A stretch of 64,000 nt of DNA from JACRLV01 sp045863555 (GTDB lineage Bacteria > Planctomycetota > Phycisphaerae > UBA1845 > Fen-1342): assembly GCA_045863555.1 (NCBI GenBank), contig BTUU01000010.1:124001-188000 (forward strand). Direction: 5' to 3'. Positions 18,969-26,785 of this stretch are shown here, piece by piece. The translations under genes and the position numbers were made by a program. The notes beneath the pieces were generated by a model. The model saw only the letters and a list, made by a program, of their open reading frames with translations. It was not told the origin of the DNA and searched no databases. The first letter of the stretch is position 1. The number at the start of each line of letters is the position of its first letter.

Positions 18969-18999
18969 ACCGCCGCTGTCCACGGGGGACAACGGCGGT
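18969..18999. terminator. Hairpin downstream of tRNA-Gly
   Basis: ACCGCCG at 18969-18975 pairs with CGGCGGT at 18993-18999, and the stem continues inward through TGTCC/GGACA with a small mismatch. It lies 8 bases beyond the 3' end of the minus-strand tRNA-Gly, where a short GGTTTCG follows on that strand. It may also serve the plus-strand gene ending at 18782. The T-run is weak. Confidence 0.5.
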
Positions 19000-19006
19000 C
19001 AAGAGA

Positions 19007-19078
19007 AGCGGGTGATGGGGCTCGAACCCACGACATTCACGTTGGCAACGTGACGCTCTACCACTGAGCTACACCCGC
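19007..19078 (-). tRNA. tRNA-Gly (GCC)
   Basis: Read on the minus strand the 72 bases start GCGGGTGTAGCTCAGTGG and fold as a cloverleaf. The acceptor stem GCGGGTG pairs with CACCCGC, the D-arm is GCTC...GAGC, the anticodon loop is TTGCCAA giving GCC, and the T-arm is GTGGGTTCGAGCCCCAT-like. CCA is not encoded. The discriminator base is U. Confidence 0.95.
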
Positions 19079-19276
19079 GCTGCCTGTGCTATGCTATACG
19101 CGATTCGGTATCGTACCTCTCGACGCGATTCCTGCAAGGCCCGGCCGCCGAAAATAGCGCTGCGGGCTCGGCGTCTTCGAACAGGCTTCGGCCCGTCCGC
19201 CGTCGGCATTGTCGCTATCGGCCGAATCGGACGGCGAGGCGAGCAGCGCGTCGGGTGAAGCCGCGGTCGGCGGGGT

Positions 19277-19305
19277 TTGACGTCCGCGGGCTGCTGAACT
19301 AGCAT
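19277..19305 (+). promoter_or_regulatory. Sigma-70-type promoter for tRNA-Glu
   Basis: TTGACG (19277-19282), a 17-base spacer and TAGCAT (19300-19305) give a good housekeeping promoter. Transcription would start near 19312, about ten bases before the mature tRNA-Glu. Confidence 0.6.
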
Positions 19306-19321
19306 CCTCCGTCTCGCATTC

Positions 19322-19394
19322 CCCCCCATCGTCTAGAGGCCTAGGACACCGGCTTTTCAAGCCGAGAACAGGGGTTCGAATCCCCTTGGGGGGA
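19322..19394 (+). tRNA. tRNA-Glu (TTC)
   Basis: The 73-base sequence folds as tRNA-Glu: acceptor CCCCCCA pairs with TGGGGGG, the D-arm reads GTCTAGAGGCCTAGGAC, the anticodon loop TTTTCAA gives TTC, and the T-arm is AGGGGTTCGAATCCCCT. One anticodon-stem pair is C-A. CCA is not encoded. Confidence 0.95.
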
Positions 19395-19562
19395 ATGCTC
19401 GCCGCTTCCCGCCGATTGTCGCAAAGTGCCGCCGCTATCGAGACTTGCGAGCGTTTCCCGCTCCGAAACGAGAGACCGCGCTCCACAGCGGTCGAGGGTG
19501 ACTGGACTGCCCGGCCCGCGAGTGCCGCGTCGAATGCCGCCGCCCGTGTCGCGTCGGCGGCC

Positions 19563-19994
19563 TCACTGCTGAGTCTCTCGCCAACTGTTCCGCGCGATGT
19601 CACGCAGGGCTTCCAATGCTCCGCTCACGCCGAAGTAGAATACGGCCGCGAGCAGGGCCCCGACCGCGTATACGCCGATGCCGATTGACGCCTGTGCGAC
19701 GGCGACGACTGCGCTGGCCGCGCAGGCGATGAGGAGAACGACGCCGACCGCATTCGCGCACTGGCCCGCGATGCTCAGCTTTGCGTAGTCAGGAATCCGC
19801 TCTGTTTTCTGGAGCGGAGTGAGTTGCGGCCGCTCCTGTATGTCGGTCTCAGGCACGCCCTCCGGTTGAACCGCGGCTACCATAAGACCCTGTCGGCTGG
19901 CAATCGCCACGGCGTTATCCCGCGAGTCGGCCGTTACCGTGATCGATCTGCCCTCGCCCGTCGTCTTGTCCGCGCCATCGATAATCCATCGCAT
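19563..19994 (-). CDS. Small membrane protein with two helices
   Basis: A 143-residue product starting MRWIIDGADKTTGEGRS. The first 45 residues form a small domain with a VTADSRDNAVAIASRQGLMVAAV pattern, similar in style to short N-terminal modules of other planctomycete membrane proteins. Two hydrophobic segments follow at roughly residues 80-100 and 105-125. ATG 19994 is chosen; a longer frame runs upstream, but its extra residues are a shadow of the gene on the other frame. It follows the TlpA-like gene in the same direction after 143 bases. Function unknown. Confidence 0.55.
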   Translation of the reverse strand: MRWIIDGADKTTGEGRSITVTADSRDNAVAIASRQGLMVAAVQPEGVPETDIQERPQLTPLQKTERIPDYAKLSIAGQCANAVGVVLLIACAASAVVAVAQASIGIGVYAVGALLAAVFYFGVSGALEALRDIARNSWRETQQ

Positions 19995-20136
19995 GACTGA
20001 CCCTCGAAGTCGGGGCGCGTCGTCAGATCGGGCGGTCCAATTGTCAATCCGACTATCATCGGCCCCGCGCCGCTTGCGCGAGCAATCACTGCACCGCTCC
20101 CGCCGTACGGGTAAATCGGTAACACCGGCGAGCAGA

Positions 20137-21471
20137 TCACGGCTCGGTCTTTTTCGTTTCCGCCTTCGCCTCGGCCTTGGGAAGCTTGTCGAGCAGCTCT
20201 TTGGCCTTCTTCGCGAAGCTCGTGTCGCCGTGCTCCTTGAGCACCTTCTCATACCAGGTGCGGGCCATTTCCGGCATTTCCGCGGCCGCGAAGCGCTCCG
20301 CGAGGTCCATCCAGCGGCGGGCCTCGTCCTCCGCCCGGATCTTGTCAAGCTGCGTGCGGATCTTGCGATCGGTCTCGATCCGGTCCAGCCCGGTCTTGGC
20401 GTCCTTGCCGGCCGGCGAGTCCTTGTACTTCTCGACGCACTGCGCATAAAGCCGCTTGGCGATCTCGTACTTGCCGAGTTCCTCGAATTCGACGGCCTGC
20501 TCGTTCAGCAGTTCACCCCGCGCGTTGTCCGTCGCCGTACGGATCAGGTCTTTGAGCTTGCGGTCGCCGTTCATCCGGCCGATCTCGTTGAAGGCGTCGC
20601 GGACGACCCCCTGGCGCGAGTCCTGCTCGTTGTTGTTCTGCTGTCCGTCCCGGCGGCGGTTGTTGGCCTGCTTGTCGTCGTCCTCGAACCGGACGGCGAT
20701 CTGCGAGACGATGTACGCCGCCTTTTCAAGATTGCCGGAGCGCTCTTCTTCGATCGCCTTCTTCAGCCAGTCGGCCGCGAGGCCCTCCAGCTTGTCCATC
20801 AGGCTGCGGGCCGCGCCATGGGCTGAGACTTCCTCATCGGTCACCCGCCAAACCGATCGGGCGAGCGTGTAGGCCTTGCCGTATTCACTCTCGTTCAGGA
20901 ACTTGTCCGCCCGGCGCAGCCGCTGCTCGAGGAGCTTGGCGTTTCCCGCCGCGGGCTTGGTGGCTTCGGAGACCTCGATCAGCCGCTCTTCCAGCCGGTC
21001 GTTGGGATCGCCGCGCCACGCGATGTTGCCGAAGGGGTCGATGACGACGACTTCGGGGTGCGACATCGAGCCGTACGCTTCCTGGATGAACCGGAAGCCG
21101 ACGCCGTAAAACGTGTATCCCTCGGCGAACGGCTCGATATTCCGCTCTTCCAGCGCCTTTTTCGCCCGGTCGGCGTTGTCGCTGGCGATGGAGATGAACC
21201 GCACGCCGCTCGCCCGCAGCTTCTTGTCGAGCGCGACCAGTTTCGGGAAGAGGAGCATCGACTCCTGGTTCGTCGTCCGCCAGAAGTAGAGCACGAGGAT
21301 CCGGCCGCGGTACTTGCGGATCGAGAATTCGACCTCGCCCGTGCCTTCGTTGCGGATCTCGAAGTAATCCTGAGCCTGTTTTCCGATCGTCGTCGGGCCG
21401 CCCTGCGCCAGCGCCGGCGACGATCCCAACAGTGCCGACAAACCCGCTGCGACGAAGAGTAGTTTGCGCAT
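20137..21471 (-). CDS. Exported thioredoxin-fold (TlpA-like) protein without redox cysteines
   Basis: A signal peptide (MRKLLFVAAGLSALLGSSPALAQ) precedes an AhpC/TlpA-like domain at about residues 30-165: GRILVLYFWRTTNQES where active TlpA proteins have WxxxCxxC, then SGVRFISIASD and HPEVVVIDPFGNIAWRG. The redox Cys pair is absent, so it is unlikely to be a disulfide oxidoreductase. Residues 180-430 are helical and TPR-like, ending in a charged Lys/Glu tail. A structural or peptide-binding role is possible. A second protein of this type without the Cys pair is encoded nearby at 21970-23304. Confidence 0.75.
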   Translation of the reverse strand: MRKLLFVAAGLSALLGSSPALAQGGPTTIGKQAQDYFEIRNEGTGEVEFSIRKYRGRILVLYFWRTTNQESMLLFPKLVALDKKLRASGVRFISIASDNADRAKKALEERNIEPFAEGYTFYGVGFRFIQEAYGSMSHPEVVVIDPFGNIAWRGDPNDRLEERLIEVSEATKPAAGNAKLLEQRLRRADKFLNESEYGKAYTLARSVWRVTDEEVSAHGAARSLMDKLEGLAADWLKKAIEEERSGNLEKAAYIVSQIAVRFEDDDKQANNRRRDGQQNNNEQDSRQGVVRDAFNEIGRMNGDRKLKDLIRTATDNARGELLNEQAVEFEELGKYEIAKRLYAQCVEKYKDSPAGKDAKTGLDRIETDRKIRTQLDKIRAEDEARRWMDLAERFAAAEMPEMARTWYEKVLKEHGDTSFAKKAKELLDKLPKAEAKAETKKTEP

Positions 21472-21560
21472 TGATCAGCCCTCGGGACCGGCGGAATAGT
21501 CCTATTGATGATGATAACGCTCCGGCCGCCCCCGCTCAATTCCACGTCCATTCGCTTCGA

Positions 21561-21588
21561 TTGACAGCGCGGATCAGCCCTCTACCAT
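21561..21588 (+). promoter_or_regulatory. Sigma-70-type promoter for the SelW-like gene
   Basis: TTGACA (21561-21566), a 16-base spacer and TACCAT (21583-21588) form a good candidate promoter about 60 bases upstream of the SelW-like start codon. No other plus-strand gene could use it. Confidence 0.5.
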
Positions 21589-21648
21589 CCCCTGACGAAC
21601 GGGAAGTCGATATCCCGTCAGAGAATCCGGTTCGGAGGCCCCGCGGCG

Positions 21649-21879
21649 ATGAAGATCAGCATCACCTACTGCACCCAGTGAAACTACCTCCCCAAGGCCT
21701 CCGGTCTGGCGGCCGCGATCAAGGATGCATACGACCTCGAAGCCCAGCTCATCCCCGGCGACGGAGGGATTTTCGACGTGAAAGCCGACGGCAGCCTCCT
21801 GTTCAGCAAGAAGCAGGCCGGCCGCTTTCCCGAACACCACGAGGTGCTCGACCGGCTCGGCGCACTGCTCAAGCGCTGA
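21649..21879 (+). CDS. SelW/Rdx-family selenoprotein (in-frame UGA read as Sec)
   Basis: The gene is missed if UGA is taken as stop. From ATG 21649, with a GGAGG site at 21634-21638, the product starts MKISITYCTQ, then UGA (codon 11, 21679-21681), then NYLPKASGLAAAIKDAYDLE, LIPGDGGIFDVKADG and LFSKKQAGRFPEHHEV, ending at a second UGA at 21877-21879. This is the whole SelT/SelW/SelH (Rdx) family pattern, including YCxxU, the GGxF segment and the SKKxxGRFP end. At 76 residues it is the usual bacterial length. The family has a thioredoxin-like fold and a CxxU/CxxC redox pair; its exact role is not settled. A selenocysteine-insertion hairpin follows the UGA. Confidence 0.88.
21696..21714 (+). promoter_or_regulatory. 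Bacterial SECIS element in the SelW-like gene
   Basis: GGCC-T-CC pairs with GG-C-GGCC around a five-base loop GGUCU (21703-21707); the T/C pair is the only mismatch. The loop begins 21 bases after the UGA. E. coli fdhF carries the same GGUCU in its SECIS apical loop with a nearby unpaired U in the stem, at a similar distance. Predicted to bind SelB and direct Sec insertion. Confidence 0.75.
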
Positions 21880-21969
21880 ATCAGGCGGGCGGTTGGGCGA
21901 GATTCAGAACGCGGAGCGGACTCGATTTGCGGGCCCGGTGACACTGGAACGGCGGACGAGCAGGCACGG

Positions 21970-23304
21970 CTATCGCCCGAACGCCTCGCTGAGCTCGGCC
22001 TGCAGGTTGACCTGGCGGCCGAACAGCACGCGCACCACCCGTCGATCGGCATCCAGGAACCGGATGACCGGGAGGTCGCTCGGGCTGTCCCCGCCGATCG
22101 GCGGACCCGATAGCACGTGCGTCAGGCCCCCGCCGCAGGCGTCGATCGCTCGTCGGGCGAGGTTCACGTCCGTATCCAGGTTGATGCACACGATCGCGAT
22201 GTCGCGGGCCGTTGCCGCCGCCAGCGCCGCGCGAATCGTCGCCATCGACCGCAGCGAACTCACGGACCGAGCTGACCAGAAGACCTCGACCAGCCCGCCT
22301 TTTCCGAGCGACTCGCTTTTCACGGCCGTGCCGTCGGGCGCGAGGAGCGACCAGGCCGCGGCGTGCGTGCCGACCCACTGCGCCGCCTGCCGGGCCCGTT
22401 CGCGCAGCGTTTCCGCCCGGGCGCGCAGCTCGCGCCGTCGCGACTCGGCCGCGCGCCGGACAGGCGAATCCTCCTCCCGCGGCTCAACATGCAGAAACTC
22501 GACCCAGACCCGATCGAGGTTGGAAAGAAGCGTCTCGGGCGACAGCGCTTCCCGCCCCGACCGGGAAATCCACCCCGCCTCCGCGCGCACCGCCGCGAGG
22601 TAACGAACGATCTCCTGCCGCCGGCGACCGCACCACGCCTCGCCAAGCGGTGCGGACGCCAGAAACCGGCAGCGCACCTCCGTCTCCAGCGACAAGCCCG
22701 CCACGCGCTGCCGTTCCACGACTTCGCGCACCCGCCCGGCCGCAACGTCCCAGATATATTCGCCGGACGCGCGGCGGCCAAGAAAGGCGTCGACACCCTC
22801 ACGGTCAATGACGTCGTATCGAACGCGACGTATGTCCCCTTCCCCCGTGCCGTCGGAGAGGGACTGCTGCAACGCCCGGCCATTGGCATCGCTGCCGCTG
22901 TCCCATCGATCGGCCGGCCCCAGCGCGGGGGCCAGCCCGGGCAGGATCTCCAGAGCGGCGTCCAGTTCGGGGAGCCGGTCCGCGAACTCTGGCGGGCTCC
23001 GTCGGCGGCCGGAACGGTCGATCGTCACCGGGCCGGCGTAAAGGATGCCCCGCTCATCGCCCGCCGGCGCAATCTCGATCCAGGCGTCCGCGTCCTCGGT
23101 GCGCGTGTCGAGAAACCAGATTCGAATCGTCTGTCGGCCGGAGTGAACCGCCGCGCCGTCGCGCGAAATGTCGAGCTTCCGTTCGTAGGTCCAGCATTCG
23201 CCGCGCGGGAGCGCATAGCGAAACCGGTCCTGGCCGGTCGCCGGTGTGCCGGCCAGCAGAAGGAGCACCGCGCCGCACAGGCACCGCGGCACCCGGGGGC
23301 GCAC
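21970..23304 (-). CDS. Exported protein with C-terminal thioredoxin-like domain lacking Cys pair
   Basis: A 444-residue protein with an N-terminal signal (about residues 1-24, ending TPATGQD). The middle 250 residues look like a large beta-rich domain of unknown family. The last 140 residues follow a TlpA-like pattern: GLVEVFWSARSVSSLRSM in place of WxxxCxxC, then DIAIVCINLDTD and LPVIRFLDADRRVVRVLFG. The active-site cysteines are missing. It is read after the guaB-lipoprotein pair, three bases from the lipoprotein stop (23308), so it is probably in the same transcript. Confidence 0.65.
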   Translation of the reverse strand: MRPRVPRCLCGAVLLLLAGTPATGQDRFRYALPRGECWTYERKLDISRDGAAVHSGRQTIRIWFLDTRTEDADAWIEIAPAGDERGILYAGPVTIDRSGRRRSPPEFADRLPELDAALEILPGLAPALGPADRWDSGSDANGRALQQSLSDGTGEGDIRRVRYDVIDREGVDAFLGRRASGEYIWDVAAGRVREVVERQRVAGLSLETEVRCRFLASAPLGEAWCGRRRQEIVRYLAAVRAEAGWISRSGREALSPETLLSNLDRVWVEFLHVEPREEDSPVRRAAESRRRELRARAETLRERARQAAQWVGTHAAAWSLLAPDGTAVKSESLGKGGLVEVFWSARSVSSLRSMATIRAALAAATARDIAIVCINLDTDVNLARRAIDACGGGLTHVLSGPPIGGDSPSDLPVIRFLDADRRVVRVLFGRQVNLQAELSEAFGR

Positions 23305-23307
23305 GCC

Positions 23308-23877
23308 CTACTCTCCGCCGGGCTGCGGCGCGGATTGGCCGGCCTCTGTCGCGGCGGGCGCAGGCTCGACGTCGGGCTCGGGCGGAGCGCTGGGCGACCG
23401 GCTCTCGACGCCCGCACCGATCGCGTCGTGGTCGTAGCCGAGAATCTGGCGGCTCAGACGGCCGTCGCTCTCCATCGCCATCCACGGCGGCGTGACGACC
23501 AGGCTCACGGGCAGGCCGAACCAGTTCAGCATGTGCCGGGCCAGGCCGTAGGGCATCGCCACGTAATCTTCCCAGCCGATGCGGTACTTGTCGCTGCCGT
23601 CGTGGCCGGAACCCTTGTCCTCGAACGGGTCCTCGAAGTACAGCGGCGTGTGGCGGACCGCGCCGGACTCGACGCCGGGCGTCATCTCCGGCCAGCCGCG
23701 AACACGGGCCGCGCTGGGCGTCATCCGTGCGTACACGTCCGCCATGGTCGCGGAATTCCAGTCGGACTTCGCGGCCGGACTGTCCTCGGCCCAGTAGTTG
23801 TGGGCGCAGCCCGCGCCGGCCAGCAGCGCGCCGGCCGCGAGCGCCAGGCTACTCGTCACGCAGATGTTCGATCGCAT
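23308..23877 (-). CDS. Hypothetical lipoprotein
   Basis: The product begins with a lipoprotein signal (SSLALAAGALLAGAGC) with a LAGAGC-type lipobox near residue 24. A conserved-looking core follows (YWAEDSPAAKSDWNSATMADVYARM, RHTPLYFEDPFEDKG, YRIGWEDYVAMPYGLARHMLNWFGLPVSL) and then a Pro/Ala/Glu-rich tail. I do not recognise a domain. Its first 29 bases overlap the 3' end of guaB, so translation is probably coupled, and its stop is three bases before the TlpA-like gene begins. Confidence 0.65.
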   Translation of the reverse strand: MRSNICVTSSLALAAGALLAGAGCAHNYWAEDSPAAKSDWNSATMADVYARMTPSAARVRGWPEMTPGVESGAVRHTPLYFEDPFEDKGSGHDGSDKYRIGWEDYVAMPYGLARHMLNWFGLPVSLVVTPPWMAMESDGRLSRQILGYDHDAIGAGVESRSPSAPPEPDVEPAPAATEAGQSAPQPGGE

Positions 23878-25327
23878 AGTTCGTCGGTTCCTTCGTGATC
23901 GCGATGTCGTGCGGGTGAGATTCCGCGACGCCCGCGCCGGTCACGCGCACGAATCGGCCGGTCGCCCGCAGTTCCTCGACGTTCGTCGCGCCGCAGTATC
24001 CCATGCCCTGGCGCAGTCCGCCCACAAGCTGGTACACATATTCGCCGAGCGGCCCGCGATAGGGCACGCGGCCTTCGACGCCCTCGGGGACCATCTTCTG
24101 CGGCGGCGCGTCGACGGATTGATTGTATCGGGCGGCGCTGCCGCGCGACATCGCCCCCACCGAGCCCATGCCGCGGTATTCCTTGTATCGGCGTCCCTTC
24201 CAGATCACGAGCTGGCCCGGCGATTCGTCCATGCCCGCGAAGAGCGAGCCGATCATCACACAGTGGGCCCCCGCCGCGATCGCCTTGGTCAGATCGCCGC
24301 TGAAGCGGATCCCCCCGTCCGCGATGATCGGCACCTGGCTTACCGCCGCCACGTCCATCACCGCCGTGATTTGCGGCAGGCCGACGCCCGTGACCACGCG
24401 GGTCGTGCAGATCGCACCCGGGCCGATGCCGACCTTCACCGCGTCCGCCCCGGCCTCGACCAGGTCCTTGGCCGCCGCGGCCGTCGCGATGTTTCCGGCG
24501 ATGACCTGGATCGCGTGCCGTTTCTTGACCTCGCGGACCGTCTCGATGATCGCGTCGCTGTGGCCGTGGGCGGAGTCGAGCACGAGCACGTCCACGTCGG
24601 CCCGGACCATCGCCTCGGCCCGCTCGAAGTCGTGGGCGCCGATCGCCGCGCCGACGCGGAGGCGGCCGCGGGCGTCCTTCGATCGGTGCGGGAATTCGCG
24701 GGAGCGCTCGATATCGCGCATCGTGATCAGGCCGGCGAGCTTGCCGCGGTCATCGACGAGCAGGAGCTTCTCGACCTTGGCCCGGGTGAGGATCTTGTCG
24801 GCTTCGTCGAGCGTCGTCGCGGGCGGGGCGGTGACGAGGGCGTCCCTGGTCATGACCTCGCCGATGGTCTTTTCGCCGGGGTCGAGGAATTTCAGGTCGC
24901 GGCGGGTGAGGATGCCCACGAGGCGGCCGTCGGCCTGCGTGATCGGGATGCCGCTCACGTTCTGGAGCCGCATGACCGTCTGGGCCCGCTCGATGGAGTC
25001 TTCGGGCCGGAGGGTGATCGGGTCGATGATGACGCCGCTTTCGCTGCGTTTGACCTTGCGCACCTCGCGCAGCTGCTCCTCGATCGTCAGGTTGCGGTGG
25101 ATGACGCCGATTCCGCCTTCCTGGGCGAGCGCGATGGCGAGGCTGCTCTCGGTCACGGTGTCCATCGGCGCGGAGATCAGCGGGATGTTGAGGCGGATCT
25201 CGCGGGTCAGGTGCGTGCTGACGTCGATGTCGCGCGGGTGGATGTGCGCCCGCGCGGGCACGAGCAGGACATCATCAAAGGTGAAAGCGTCGCCGACGAT
25301 CTTGGACGGACATCCCCGGTCTGCCAT
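23849..25327 (-). CDS. guaB: IMP dehydrogenase
   Basis: Oxidises IMP to XMP, the committed step of GMP synthesis. The (beta/alpha)8 barrel begins VGDAFTFDDVLLVPA and contains the nucleotide loop ADGGIRFSGD and the catalytic loop GIGPGAICTTR with the active-site cysteine. Two CBS domains sit at about residues 95-205. At 492 residues it is full length. The promoter (25334-25361) lies so close to the ATG that the mRNA may be leaderless. Two exported proteins follow in the same direction, an unusual association for a housekeeping enzyme. Confidence 0.95.
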   Translation of the reverse strand: MADRGCPSKIVGDAFTFDDVLLVPARAHIHPRDIDVSTHLTREIRLNIPLISAPMDTVTESSLAIALAQEGGIGVIHRNLTIEEQLREVRKVKRSESGVIIDPITLRPEDSIERAQTVMRLQNVSGIPITQADGRLVGILTRRDLKFLDPGEKTIGEVMTRDALVTAPPATTLDEADKILTRAKVEKLLLVDDRGKLAGLITMRDIERSREFPHRSKDARGRLRVGAAIGAHDFERAEAMVRADVDVLVLDSAHGHSDAIIETVREVKKRHAIQVIAGNIATAAAAKDLVEAGADAVKVGIGPGAICTTRVVTGVGLPQITAVMDVAAVSQVPIIADGGIRFSGDLTKAIAAGAHCVMIGSLFAGMDESPGQLVIWKGRRYKEYRGMGSVGAMSRGSAARYNQSVDAPPQKMVPEGVEGRVPYRGPLGEYVYQLVGGLRQGMGYCGATNVEELRATGRFVRVTGAGVAESHPHDIAITKEPTNYAIEHLRDE

Positions 25328-25333
25328 GTGTCC

Positions 25334-25361
25334 ATGATACGCGCGGGCGGGGGAACGTCAA
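25334..25361 (-). promoter_or_regulatory. Sigma-70-type promoter for guaB, possibly leaderless
   Basis: On the minus strand TTGACG (25356-25361), a 16-base spacer and TATCAT (25334-25339) precede the guaB ATG by only six bases. The predicted start of transcription is therefore at or next to the A of ATG. Confidence 0.6.
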
Positions 25362-25489
25362 TTTCCGTCGGAAGTTCATGGACGAGTCCCGCATTCAGCG
25401 CCGGCGTTGCCGCCGTCGGGGCTTGGCGCGCGCGGCGTCGCGATCGTTCCGGCGCTTTCCCCCTCCGCGCAACCGGTTACGATGACGAC

Positions 25490-25813
25490 ATGAGTCAAAC
25501 GGCCAGCAAACAGCTCGAAACCGTGGAGCCCATCGGCAAACGCGTCCTGATCCGCAAGGACCAGGATAAGAAGACCACCAAGGGCGGCATCCAGCTTCCC
25601 GGGAACATCGAGATCCCGACCATCACCGGCCGCGTCGTCGCCGTCTCCGCCCAGATCGAGCGCGACGAGGATTACCCCATCCGCCAGTACGACAAGATCC
25701 TCTTCAACCCCAAGAACGCGATCCCGGTCGACTTCGAGGGCGACAACCGGCTCTTCGTCATCCCCATCGAAGACATCGTCGCCGTCTTTCGCCGCGGCAA
25801 GGACGCGGAATAA
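25490..25813 (+). CDS. GroES-like co-chaperonin
   Basis: A 107-residue protein of the Cpn10 family. The characteristic opening is seen at about residues 14-45 (PIGKRVLIRKDQDKKTTKGGIQLPG), and GRVVAVS plus YDKILFNPKNA follow, where GroES has its roof and beta-strand segments. The mobile loop is GIQLPGNIEIPT. No groEL gene is adjacent and the sequence is fairly divergent from canonical GroES, so it may be an additional or specialised co-chaperonin. It diverges from guaB. Confidence 0.78.
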   Translation: MSQTASKQLETVEPIGKRVLIRKDQDKKTTKGGIQLPGNIEIPTITGRVVAVSAQIERDEDYPIRQYDKILFNPKNAIPVDFEGDNRLFVIPIEDIVAVFRRGKDAE

Positions 25814-25900
25814 GCCACGCCCGATACGCCGACTCGTGCGAGTCGCCTTGCCGAACGGCGCACGCTGCCCGATCATCGCGGCCACGGAGACAGCGACCTC

Positions 25901-26785
25901 ATGCCGGCCCAGATTCTCGATGGCAACGCCTTCGCCGCGGAGATCCGCAACGAGGTCAGTGCGCAGATCGCCGCGCATACGCATTCGCACGGGCCGATCC
26001 GCCTGGTCTCCGTGCTCGTCGGGGACAATCCCGCGGCCCTGATCTACGCCGAATCGCAGAAGAAGCGCTGCCTCCAGGCCGGGATCCTGCATGACCTGCT
26101 GCAACTGCCCGACGACATCGGCCAGGCCCAGCTCCTCGCCGAGATCGACCGCCTGAATCACGACGCCACTGTCACCGGCATCATGGTCCACCTCCCGCTG
26201 CCGACCTGGATCGACGCCGCAACCGTCCAGTACCGCATCGACCCCTATAAGGATGTTGAGGGCGTCAACCCCGCGAATATCGGCCTGCTCTTCTACGACG
26301 AGCCGATCATCGCCCCCTGCACCGCGCTGGCCGTCGATGAAATGATCCGCCGCAGCGGCGTCCAGGTATATGGCGCGAACGCCGTCGTCGTCGGCCAGAG
26401 CCGCATCGTCGGCCGGCCGGTGACGATGTTCCTGACGACGCAGATGGCCACGGTGACGGCGTGTCACGCGGCCACGCGTGATCTGGCGGCTTTTACGCGA
26501 ACTGCGGACATTCTGGTCGTTGCGGTCGGCAAGGCCCGGCTCGTCGGCGGGGCGATGATCAAGCCAGGGGCCCTGGTGATCGATGTCGGCATCAACTCCA
26601 TCCGCGAGAAGAACGCGGCCGGCGAGGAAGTGCGACGCACCGTCGGCGACGTCGATTTCGATTCAGCGGTGCAGGTCGCGGGGCATATCACGCCGGTTCC
26701 GGGCGGGGTCGGGCCGCTGACGGTGGCGATGCTCCTGCGGAATACAGTTCTGGCGGCCAGCAAGCAACTGGATCGGCGTCTGTAA
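25901..26785 (+). CDS. folD: Methylenetetrahydrofolate dehydrogenase/cyclohydrolase
   Basis: Bifunctional enzyme that interconverts 5,10-methylene-THF and 10-formyl-THF with NADP. The catalytic domain has YAESQKKRC (with the catalytic Lys), VTGIMVHLPLP and DPYKDVEGVNPANIG; the NADP domain has VVVGQSRIVGRPV; the end shows HITPVPGGVGPLTVAMLLRNT. The length, 294 residues, is normal. It supplies the formyl donor used by Fmt elsewhere in the window. A palindromic repeat element follows it. Confidence 0.95.
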   Translation: MPAQILDGNAFAAEIRNEVSAQIAAHTHSHGPIRLVSVLVGDNPAALIYAESQKKRCLQAGILHDLLQLPDDIGQAQLLAEIDRLNHDATVTGIMVHLPLPTWIDAATVQYRIDPYKDVEGVNPANIGLLFYDEPIIAPCTALAVDEMIRRSGVQVYGANAVVVGQSRIVGRPVTMFLTTQMATVTACHAATRDLAAFTRTADILVVAVGKARLVGGAMIKPGALVIDVGINSIREKNAAGEEVRRTVGDVDFDSAVQVAGHITPVPGGVGPLTVAMLLRNTVLAASKQLDRRL

